Origin: Paramyrothecium sp. XJ0827
Lineage: Eukaryota; Ascomycota; Sordariomycetes; Hypocreales; Stachybotryaceae
Length of the DNA stretch: 64,000 nucleotides
Assembly: GCA_020881915.1 (NCBI GenBank)
Contig: JAJFPB010000005.1
Span: 682,001 to 746,000 of the forward strand
Direction: 5' to 3'
Shown here in pieces: positions 22,981 through 33,274 of the stretch (position 1 is the stretch's first letter; the number at the start of each line of letters is the position of its first letter). The position numbers were made by a program, and so were the translations under genes. Below the pieces are notes generated by a model. That model ran no database searches. It was not told the DNA's origin and saw only the letters and a program-made list of their open reading frames with translations.

Positions 22981-25248
22981 GCGGTCGTCGCTGTTGAGAG
23001 GCTTCTTTCATGGGTGCACTTGAGTTTTGTATGCCGTTTCATGCTCGATTCCTTAGACTTTTGGGCGTTGGATCAACCCCAAACCTTGAGCTTAAAGTTT
23101 TCAGCTCAGGTGGATTCCCACGGGGCAAACCGAAGCCTCATCGCGCTGGCCGACCACTCTCCGGCTCCCGATCAGATCGAGTGGGCGTCTTGCCATCCAC
23201 ATCGGGCCGGCGCTAGACCCATCAGGCCGGAGAGCTTGACAAACAAAAAAAGTGAGGCCGTTGTCGCTGAGTTGTGCCGGGACGGTCAGAGTTTCTTCCC
23301 TTCTGGTGTTCAACGTCCGGAGTTTTTCTACCGTTTGATTGTGATAGGAATGTTCCTAGGGTCAGTCTCCAGGCCTAGTTTGTGGGGTCCTGCTTTTTTT
23401 TCCCTCGGTCTCCTTGTTTTCTTCTTCGGGCCCAAGATGGGCATCGACTAATGATGATGATGGAAAAAATGTCGCGATGTGTTGGAGGATGAGGTTTAGG
23501 GTGAGGGTGATGGTGAGGATAAGGATGAGAAGTGAATGACGGGGGTACGAGCGAGGCGGGCGGGGGAGATTGAAAGGGGACAGAGCCAGAGTCCGGGCCA
23601 CACCACAACGTCAAGGTCTGATAGGCGCCCCATTTCCTCAACTAGAAGATGCATCCTCAGCTTAGCTTTTCACGTCGTTACGGCCTACTTGGGAACAAAT
23701 AATGTACGCATGCCTCGTCCCGTCGCGCGTGTGATATGGAGACTGTTGATTGTGATTGATTGTGACTGTGCCTGTGCCCGCTGGTATTGGCTCCCATGAT
23801 CCCATCCGTCCCGATTCGTGTCCAGCTGGAACGGCTTGGACCGGAATGCAATGCCACTATCTCCCATGGCTGCAGCCAATATTCCGGTGTTATCTCCACC
23901 AACCTGCGCGCCCACGATCCCTCCAAGAGCCGCTTTGGGCCATCCACCAGGCCCGTTCTTATCTGCTTCTGCGGCGCACGCGGGAACCAGGGAAACCGGC
24001 TGCTCAACCCCGGCCCGTCTTCCATTTGCGGCCGTCTGAGCATCGATAACGAGCCTGATTTTGTATTTGCATCTGCATCGACGTTGCGCCATGCACCGGA
24101 GCCTGCTTCACCGCTACGTCAAGTCTCTTCAACCATCGTGTCGTCTCGACTCGCCTCGCCCAAAGCCCTCGTCCGCTTTGGTCTGCATTGGTGCCCTTTG
24201 TGGGCCGATGATTGCTGCAGAAAAACTTGGCGTGCATCTGCAGTTGCCCAATTTTGAGCCACCTGAAAACAGAAGCCACTGGTCGGATGCGCCAAATATT
24301 TGTTTGTAATGGCTCGTGCTTTTTTGGCGCGTGAACCAGGAACTCATTGATGCCATCGTGAGATACCGGAGCTGTAGGGTATGCCCGCCCATCCGGGCTC
24401 CATAAACGAAGTTACCGAGCGAGCACCCACTCAACGTGGATAGTTTTTTAATTCTTTTATTCTTAATCAAGACATCCGTGATAGTAAGACAGTGGAAACA
24501 AACTTGATGGTGTATCCTGGGATGGGAAACCGTACTAGACTCAAAACCACACCGCTCAAAGTCGCACCTACAATGACTTAGACGTGGGCGACACGTGCCC
24601 GCATCCAAGACAGTACCTGCCAAGACGGAACGCTCGCAAGACGGTAGCGTGGCCAAGAGAAAGCTTGATCGATGCTGACACTCCTGATCGCGATTGTAAG
24701 ACCGCATCTGAGCCCTCTGCAAGGGATCCTGGGCGAGCAGGCGACGGCGTCTTGGGCCTCTGTAGGACATGTCTCAGAGGGGGCGGGCTCTGAGCTGTCT
24801 CACGAATTTTGACGGCAGCTTCTCCCAGCTCTAGCCAATCATGTTGGTTGTCTCGAGTGTCTTGCGGGCCGCGGAGAGCTCGGCTACCTACATGTGCCTG
24901 GCGATGCCTTCCGGGAGGCGTGAGCCATAGGCAATTCCCGAAACCAAGTGTAAGCTCGCGTATCCGCTATTCATCGTGTCCCCGATCTGTGTAGCCAGTT
25001 TGCTAGGAAGCATCGAGAGTGTCCTGCAATATCGCTATGGCGGTGATGTCGGGCCATTTTGCCAAAGAAATCTCGCAAACGCTAGACGCCGCACACATTC
25101 CAGCCACGGCTGCTTCTGCAGCGCTACGGGGAAGTCTAAGTTCAGCGATAGGCACTGTAAGCTCCAAAACCGGTCTTTACATCTATTACTCTCTAAATGC
25201 AGCTATTGTAGCGAATATGAAGTTTCTTTACAGCGAATCGTTAATAAG
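22981..25248. other. Convergent intergenic region, no supported gene
   Basis: Between the 3' ends of the nucleotide-sugar dehydrogenase and phosphoketolase genes. A 213-codon open frame at 24129-24770 (minus) and others on the plus strand show no domain, signal or splice support. A GATGAGG/GGTGAGG-rich purine tract lies at about 23450-23535. Confidence 0.55.
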
Positions 25249-27930
25249 TTAATCGAACTTGGGCATGTCGTACATATCATCAGGGTCTGGGCAACCATAA
25301 TTAGCAACGGCGTAATGAGAGCAGTGGGAACACGACGTACCTTTTCCGTGGGTGAAGATAAACTCCAACGTCTCCTTCCTCTTCTTTTCAATCTCCTGGA
25401 GGACCGATTCCGCCTTGTCCTTGAGCTTGTCGTTCTGCCCAACGGCCGCGTTGATGGCCCTTGTCGCCAGATCATAGCGACTGACGTGGTTCTCCAGCAT
25501 CATATCGAACGGCGTCGTAGTGCTGCCCTCCTCCCTGTACCCCTGGACGCTCATGCGCTCCAGGTTGGGTCGGCCGAACAGGATACCTTGCAGCTCCGTC
25601 GCGTAGCCGTGGTAGTTGAAGCAAATGGGCTTGTCCTCGGTGAGGAGGTCCTTGAATGCGTCGTGAGACAGCGCGTGTGGGTGACGAGATTCGGAAGCAA
25701 GGACAAAGAGATCCGTGACATTGATGACGCGGATTCGGAGATCCGGCATCTTCTTCTTGAGCAGTTCGGCAGCCTTGATCACCTCAAAGTTGACCTCGAC
25801 GCCGATGCCGACGAGAACCACGTCGGGGGACTTGCCCTCATCCGTGGATGCAAACTTCCAGACGGAGGCACCTAGCTTGCAGTGCTCAGCTGCCTCGTCC
25901 GGCGATAAGAAGACGGCGGTGGGCTGCTTGGAGCCAATCATCAGGTTGACGTAGTTCTTCGACTTCAGGCAGTGGTGCACGGTGCTGAGGAAGCAGTTGG
26001 CGTCGGGAGGCAGGTAGACCCTGGCCACCTCGGCCTTGAGGTTGAGCACGGCGCCGATGAAAGAGGGGTTCTGGTGCGAGAAGCCATTGTGCTCCTGGCG
26101 GGTCCACGTGCTCGTCTCGATGTAGTTGATGGAACTGAGGTCGCCTCGCCACGGCGTCTGCCGGGCAATCTTGTTGAACTTGCTGTACTGGACCATCATG
26201 GTGTGGACGATGCCCAGGAACGACTCGTAGCTGGGGAACACGGCTGTCCTTCCGGTGAGTGTGTAGCCCTGCATGAAGCCCTGGCACTGATGCTCGGACA
26301 GCACCTCGATGACGCGGCCACCCTGGGCGCGGGAGTACTGGTCCCATTGGAAGTTCCTGGTGGTGTTGTTCAGAATGCCGCTGAGCTTGTTGCTCTCCAG
26401 CTCATCTGGGGAGAACATGCGGAAGCTGTGGGGGTTCTCCGTCGACACCTTGTCGAAAAAGTCACCGGTGGCCTTCATACTGCTGACTTCCTGGTCCTTG
26501 TCTACAGCAAAAGGCTTCCAGTCGGGTAGGTTGAGCGCCTTGTAAGGATCGTATGACTTCTTGAGCTGGCCCAGCCTCTTGTCATCCTCCTTGGGAAGTA
26601 TGCTAGTGACGCTCTCGGATGGCTTTCCATCGGGGATGAGCTTATTGGCGTCGTAGCTTGATAGCCAGTCCTGAAGAATCTTCAGGTGCTCCTCGTCCAC
26701 GTTGGCCTTGGACACAGGAATCTGGTGAGAGTGAAACGAGCCCTCAATGAACTGGCCGTCCACCTTCTTGGGGCCGGTCCAGCCCTTGGGCGTGCGAAGC
26801 ACAATCATGGGCCATCTCGGCTTAGCAATTGGGTTTCCTTCACGAGCAGCCTTCTGAATCTTCTTGATCTCTGCCACTGACCATTCGAGCGCGCTGGAGA
26901 GCTCGACGTCGATCTCGTCAAGGTTCTCCACCACGCAGACTTGGTAACCATAGCCGGAGAACAGTGTGATGATCTCCTTGTCGTCCATGCAGCCGAAAAT
27001 GGTGCGCTCGCTGATCTTGAACCCGTTGACATGTAGAATGGGAATAACGGCACCGGACTCGGCAGGGTCCAGGTACTTGTATGAGTGCCAGGCGCTGCGG
27101 CCGAGGTTAGCTTTGAGCAATTGGAGTTATGGGAGTAACTCACGTGGCTGTCGGACCACTCTCGGCCTCTCCATCACCGACGATGCAGGTGACAATCAAG
27201 TCAGGGTTGTCCATGACAGCACCAAATGACACGGAGAGAGCATAGCCCAGCTCACCACCCTCGTGGATCGAACCCGGCGTCTCGGGGTTGATGTGGCTGC
27301 ATCTGTCAATTCCCGCCCAGCTTTTATATCGACACGAGTCTTACCTGGGGAAGCCCTTGGGCACGGAGAAACCGGTCACAAGGTTGCGCAGACCATCCTT
27401 GCTAACGGCATAGCGATCAGGATAGAACTTCTCTAACGAGCCCTCGAGCCACAGTGCCGCCAGCGCGGCAGGTGCACCGTGACCGGGCCCAATCACATAG
27501 ATCATATCCATGCCATGATTGCGGATGAGGAGGTTGAGGTGAGACCAGACGAGGATGAGTCCGGGACAGGTGCCCCAATGACCTGGTGCGCGGGTCAGTG
27601 CAGGTTTCTGGAGTAATGCACTTGAGTTGAGACTTACCCAGGAGTCTGGGCTTCACATCTTCCAACTTTAAATCTCTCTCTAGTAGCACATCGTCCTTCA
27701 AAAAGATCATAGCTAGAGCCATTAGCCACATGAACGCCGTCCCATAACTCGGAGGGCAATCACTCACCGGCAGCGATATAGCACGCTGCGCTCTGGAAAT
27801 CCTTCAGCGACTGCGCAACATCCTTCTCCAACGCCTTCCGCTCCGGCTTCGCGGCCAACTCGAGCGTGTGCTCGGGCAGGTGGCTCGGCATAGGCGGCGG
27901 GTTAGGCCGGTCAATCTCCTGGCTAGGCAT
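25249..27930 (-). CDS. Xylulose-5-phosphate/fructose-6-phosphate phosphoketolase
   Basis: ThDP enzyme cleaving xylulose-5-P or fructose-6-P with phosphate to acetyl-phosphate plus glyceraldehyde-3-P or erythrose-4-P, in the cytosol. Exons: 27930-27768, 27712-27638, 27582-27345, 27296-27144, 27094-25341, 25286-25249; phases join to 806 aa, the usual length for fungal members. Visible motifs: [36 protein letters not shown], the ThDP-binding [18 protein letters not shown]-type context, RTPKGWTGP and [14 protein letters not shown]. The ATG at 27930 is preceded by a TTG-opened extension and by a TACTAAC...CAG signal near 27960-27980, so a 5' UTR intron is possible. The last intron (25340-25287, 54 bp) is in frame without a stop; retention would insert 18 residues near the C-terminus. 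It is divergent from the catalase gene. Confidence 0.95.
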
Positions 27931-28176
27931 GATGCGGTTCGGCCGAGCTGTGCCTGGATCTCCGCGGTGGCTGAGCGGGGGGTTAGTATTCGAAGTCGAC
28001 AAGTGCAGCGTCTAGTGAATCCGTCACAGCCAGAAGAAATTATTACAGAAATCGAAGATTAAGCTAGAGTCGTAATTTTACAATGCGAGGTTCTGTTTGT
28101 ACAAGCGGAAGAAAATACAATTCAGCGGCAGTTGTTATCCTGTTTTGCTGGCGGCTGCGGATTGCTTGGCCGTCGA

Positions 28177-28192
28177 TGACGTATATGACGTC
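28177..28192. promoter_or_regulatory. Paired CRE-half/ATF-like sites upstream of phosphoketolase
   Basis: Two direct TGACGT cores 9 bp apart (TGACGTATATGACGTC), about 250 bp upstream of the phosphoketolase ATG. TGACGT is the half-site of bZIP ATF/CREB factors. Function is inferred from motif and position only. Confidence 0.4.
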
Positions 28193-29560
28193 TGCATGAT
28201 GGGCCCCACGTCGGAGAGGGTAGTGGTCTTGCTGAACAGCAGCTTCATGATGAGAGAAGTATGACAATGAAAGCTATCGCATTGAATTTTTTAGATAAGC
28301 CTTTGAAACAAATTGAGACATGGTATAAGTTGAAATGGCAGCTATCAGTGCACCCATGAAGCAGTCGAGGGGAGATTAATGCTGATGGCCTAAACTTAAT
28401 GTAGCCCGTGAAAACTCATTGATCGCCAACATGGGATTTTGACAATCTCGAAATAGACCTCTCGTCGCACCCCCTGCCAGGCCAGCCATGACGGGCAGTG
28501 GATACCACTGGAAAATTCCCATCGGCGATCAACTAGCGGTCACTGTGTATCTCAAGCACTGAGGCAATCGACCGAACCGCTGAGCAGAGCCCGCACGCGC
28601 AGCCGGCATCCTCAACGCAATTCATTAGCTTCCTGGCCTCGCAGGAGATGGAGCGGCTGAAGTAGGAAACATCTCCGCGCTGATTCTAGGCTTTAATGTT
28701 TGTCGGGAGAAACTAAGCGATTCTGTCTATGTGCAGGAACGCAAAGATCCCTGGCTCTATCTGCTGGTGTCGATGATGCACTCTCTCAGTGATCTCTCAG
28801 TGATTTCAAACGTGTGGAGAAACCAAGTTGGCGAATCAAATGGAGGCGAAATCCCATCGTCACGATACGGATATTAGCAGAATTCCCATATCTCCCAGGC
28901 TCGTTCGAAAGACGAAACTAAACTACTGTTGCCCGCGTATGAAACGCACATCCTAAGCTGCCACGCGCCATTTGCCACCTCCCGGCCACGAATCACAGCT
29001 CTTCGTGCAATTCTAGGTGTGCTCAGTTTCAAAGGTACAAAGTGCAATTTAACACTACACACTGCAATTTTAGCCTCAAGCAAGCAGTTGCTCGTCAGCA
29101 ATACCCTTCCTTTTAGTGGTTGCGTTTCGGCCCCACTTCCCCCACCGGTTTCCCATGACATGAGCTTAAGAAAATAGAAGCTGTCTCAATCGAAAAATAG
29201 CCTGCAAGCCTTGCATGCAACATCACGGAGCGCGAGGGTCGTAGAGGCAAACACAACCTGCCTAGGGTAATCAAGGCCTGCACAGGTAGGCGTGGTTTGA
29301 GGAGGCTCTGCCGGCGCCGTTGCGCCTATGGAACGCCGTGTAGTCCGAAACACCAATAGTAGGCTACGGAGCCAATTATGCTCAACGAACGAAGCTCCCA
29401 CAACGTGGCGAACCGACCGGACCAGGTCCCCCGCGCCCAACGTAAGGAACCCAGTCGCTGGGTAATGCTCGATTGTGTGAAACTTCCGAGGGACGTTTCC
29501 TAATACCCCTGCTCGCATTGGCCCGGACTTCATCTGCCGGTGATGGCCCCTCTAAGTCGT

Positions 29561-29618
29561 TGACGTCAACAGCATGTGGGCACGGCTGCTGTTCGCGGAG
29601 ACGATGTCGTTGACGTCA
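29561..29618. promoter_or_regulatory. Two full CRE palindromes upstream of catalase
   Basis: TGACGTCA occurs at 29561-29568 and again at 29611-29618, each within an identical 14-bp block (GTCGTTGACGTCAA). The repeat distance is exactly 50 bp and the boxes lie about 250 and 200 bp before the catalase ATG. This is the canonical binding site of ATF/CREB bZIP factors, which control spore and stress catalases in Neurospora and Aspergillus through the Sty1/Hog1 MAPK pathway. A regulatory role here is inference. Confidence 0.7.
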
Positions 29619-29810
29619 AAACACCGTAACGCAATTCCAAATGGAAAGCTTGAGGTGGATATTGTTCTGTATCGAGATTGTCGACCGCATGGGGGAGCGA
29701 GCTACAAAAGATGTGCCTGCGCCGCCCCGGCATTCGTTGACAGAGGTTCTTGACGCCATCCCGAACTCTGGCTATATTTCAGTAGAATCAGGCAAGGGTC
29801 ATCACAACAT

Positions 29811-32089
29811 ATGAAAATGTCTTCAATAGTCCCCGAGCCCGTTAAGAAGGCCTTTGGAGGCGGTGCTGCCGCCAAGGAGCACCAGCTGCAGGCGGACATG
29901 GTCGAGCCCACCAAGGACACCCGCATCACGTCCGACTTTGGGGTGAAGCAGACCAATACCGACGACTGGCTGCGTGTGAACAGAGAAGACCAGCTCGGCC
30001 CTTCATTACTGGAGGACCACTTTGGTCGTGAGAAGGTACGTTGTGCTGCTTGCGTCCAACACGTTGTCAAACATACATCTTACTAACCTTGGCATAGATT
30101 CACCGCTTCGATCACGAGCGCATCCCTGAGCGAGTCGTTCACGCCCGTGGCGCCGGCGCCTTTGGCAAGTTCACTCTGTTCGAGTCGGCCGAGGACGTCA
30201 CGTCGGCCGGTATCCTGACCGACACGTCGCGCGAGACGCCTGTCTTCGTGCGCTTCTCGACGGTGCTCGGCAGCCGCGGGTCCGCCGACACGGTCCGCGA
30301 CGTGCGCGGCTTCGCCGTCAAGTTCTACACCAAGGAGGGCAACTGGGATCTCGTCGGCAACAACATCCCCGTCTTCTTCATCCAGGACGCCATGAAGTTC
30401 CCGGACGTCATCCACGCCGGCAAGCCCGAGCCGCACAACGAGGTGCCCCAGGCGCAGTCGGCGCATAACAACTTCTGGGACTTCCAGTTCATGCACCCGG
30501 AGACGACGCACATGTTCATGTGGGCCATGTCGGACCGCACCATCCCCCGCTCGTACCGCATGATGCAGGGCTTTGGCGTGAACACCTTCACCCTCGTTAA
30601 CGCAAAGGGCGAGCGATCTTTTGTCAAGTTCCACTTTACTCCAGACCTCGGCGTTCACTCTCTCGTCTGGGACGAGGCCCTGAAGCTGGCCGGCCAGGAC
30701 CCTGACTTCCACCGCAAGGACCTCATGGAGGCTATCGAGAACGGCGCCTTCCCCAAGTGGAAGTTCGGCATTCAGGTCCTCCCTGAGTCGCGCGAGCACG
30801 AGTTCGACTTTGACATCCTCGACGCCACCAAGGTCTGGCCCGAGGACATCATCCCCGTCCGCTACATCGGAGAGCTTGAACTCAACCGTAATGTCGACGA
30901 GTACTTCACCGAGACCGAGCAGGTTGCCTTCTGCACGAGCCACATCGTCCCTGGCATCGGCTTCTCCGATGACCCTCTCCTGCAGGGCCGAAACTTCTCC
31001 TACCAGGACACCCAGCTCTCCCGACTGGGCGTCAACTGGCAGGAGCTCCCTATCAACAAGCCCGTATGCCCCGTCATGAACTTCAACCGCGACGGCCAGG
31101 GCCGCCACACCATCTCCAAGGGCAAGGTGAACTACTGGCCCAACCGCTTCGAGAAGCAGCCCCCCGCCACCGAGGCCGAGGGCGGGTTCGTCGAGTTCCC
31201 CGCCCAGGTGCAGGGCATCAAGGAGCGCGCCAGGAGCGCCAAGTTCAAGGAGCACGTCAACCAGGCCGAGCTCTTCTACAACTCCCTCAGCGAGGTTGAG
31301 AAGACGCACGTGATGAACGCCCTGTCCTTCGAGCTAGACCACTGTGACGAGCCCATCGTCTACGAGCGCATGGTTCAGCGCATCTCCGAGATCAACGTCG
31401 GCCTCGCCCAGTCCGTCGCCGAGATGGTGGGCGGCCCCAAGCCCGACGGCTCGCGCAGGCAGGCCCACGGCAACAAGGCCAAGAACCTGAGCCAGTTCGA
31501 CTTTTTGCCGCAGAAGCCCACTGTCATGTCTCGCCGTGTCGCCATCATCGTCGCCGACGGCTACGACCCCATTGCCTTCAACGCCATGTACGGCGCCCTG
31601 AAGGCCGCCCAGGCCCTTCCCTTCGTTATCGCGCCTCGCCGCTCTGCTATCTACGCCGCCGGTGAGGATCGCTCGGGAACCGGCCTGGTCCCCGACCACC
31701 ATCTTGAGGGTCAGCGCAGCACCATGTTCGACGCCATCTTTGTCCCTGGCGGTGATGAGTCCATCGCGACGCTGTCCAAGAATGGCCGCGCCCTGCACTA
31801 CGTGCGCGAGGCGTTTGGCCACCTCAAGGCCATCGGTGCGACCGGTGCCGGTGTCGACCTGGTCAACAAGGCTATTCAGCTACCAGAGGTCACGGTCTCT
31901 GGGACGGGCGAGGCCATCGAGAGCTACGGTGTTGTTACCCTGAAGGATGCCAACACCTCGAGCTTCGGCGAGGTGGTCGAGGTTGCCAAGAATTCCAAGG
32001 GCTTCCTCGAGAAGTTCATGTTCTCGCTCGGCCAGCACCGCAATTGGGACCGCGAGCTCGAGGGCTTGAACACCCAGATCGCGTACTAA
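29811..32089 (+). CDS. cat-1: Large-subunit (clade 2) heme catalase, Cat-1/CatA type
   Basis: Decomposes H2O2 to water and oxygen. Exon 1 29811-30035, intron 30036-30097 (GTACG...TAG), exon 2 30098-32089; 738 aa, within the usual range of fungal large-subunit catalases. The catalytic His is H90 (VVHARGAGAFG), the distal Asn lies in GNNIPVFF (163/164) and the proximal heme-ligand Tyr is Y377 (FSYQDTQLSRL). A C-terminal flavodoxin/DJ-1-like domain starts near residue 555 (RRVAIIVADGYD), diagnostic of large-subunit catalases. No signal peptide, so it is cytosolic like Neurospora Cat-1, to which it reads closely from memory of the family. A second ATG at 29817 (AAAATGTC) has the better context and may be the true start (736 aa). 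The promoter carries paired CRE boxes. A cytosolic H2O2 scavenger next to an H2O2-producing oxidase gene makes functional sense. Confidence 0.96.
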
Positions 32090-33274
32090 AGGGGAGGCTA
32101 TTGTCGTCTGCACGTAGGATGATGTTGATTAGTATATAATTGCTTGGCGCATCGGGTTTTGGCGATGCACTTTCATGTATTAGGAGTATCAGGCATAATG
32201 AAAATGGTTTGCTACGTTTTAACGAATTGAACAGATATCCCGTACTACAACTCCTTTGGTGCCCCTTCTACATGTGAGATCTCAGTAATCACCCTATGTG
32301 TGACCTTGCCGTGGCGTCGCCAATTCCGACCAAGAAGGACTATTTCCGTCTACGGCAACTCGACGGCTTGACCGAATCGCTGTTTTACCTAATGCCATTC
32401 AAAGTGTCCAAGCTTTAAGATCAGCGTGCCATTAAAGGATTCTGCGTTATTACACCTTCCCCGTGCCGCGTGCCAAGACCTTGTCTGGAAAAGGGGAGCG
32501 CCAATGAAAATCGCCCTCACCCATGTTACCCCAGCTTGCGTGCCTGGGTGTTGACTAACCTCCGCATTAACGGCTATTAGGTTCGCTGATCTCCAATGCT
32601 TGATTGTCTACTATGAGGGTCGAAAGCAGCTTCCAATCAATTACCTGACATTCTGGCGTGGTAGCCAATGGAGAACCGGGGATGCCAACTGTTGGGTACA
32701 ACCTCATGACAATCAATGCTTCTCGACCTGCATGGCTTGCTTTGTGTTCATCTCGGAGGGGCACACTCAGCGCCTGTGCCTTGAGCAATTATGCCAGCAA
32801 GGTTACTTTGCATGATGATGGTGGCATCCTTCCCCTGTGCCGCAAACGTGAACCCAATCACAAACAAATCCAACCCATCCAGGCCAACAAACTGCAGGGA
32901 TTCATTGCGAGGCAAGCAAGAGTGTATAGCAAGAGGGGTATTACCTCGAAATATCCTGCCACAGCGTCGTGCGTCGCTGCTTGATGTCCTCCACTCCCCA
33001 TATATATGCGAGCTGCCGGTTAAGTTTCCCTCCCTCAACAGGGCAACCTGCACTCACGAACTTATACAGTTCGCACGCATCTCACCATTTTGCACATCAC
33101 TTGAGCTCAAAATTGTGCACAAAGGAAAGCTGGCCTCTATAAGCTTTTTCTCGTCTCGGCTTTTTCTAGGCCACGGTGCCGGCCGCGACAACTGAGGTCT
33201 TCCATCCTGGAACTGCTCTCATTTTCCGCCTCGACCATATACCACGCGCAACAGCACACCGTATTGCAGCAACC
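32090..33274. other. Intergenic, no supported gene
   Basis: Holds the catalase 3' UTR and the promoter of the FAD oxidase gene. Several short open frames without domain content. A TATATATG-type motif lies near 32999-33008. Confidence 0.6.

Larger units (their letters stand above)
27931..29816. other. Bidirectional promoter region, phosphoketolase/catalase
   Basis: A 1.9-kb region separating the start codons of two divergently transcribed genes. The only clear elements are CRE-like sites, listed separately. AT-richer in 28.2-28.5 kb. No supported ORF. Confidence 0.65.

Noticed and set aside
24129..24770. 213-codon minus-strand open frame between the dehydrogenase and phosphoketolase genes
   Set aside because: No domain, signal peptide, codon bias or splice support; likely chance.
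30083..31309. 408-codon open frame antisense to the catalase gene
   Set aside because: Mirror of a GC3-rich gene; the product is a V/L/D/E low-information sequence with no domain, and the sense frame is a complete catalase.
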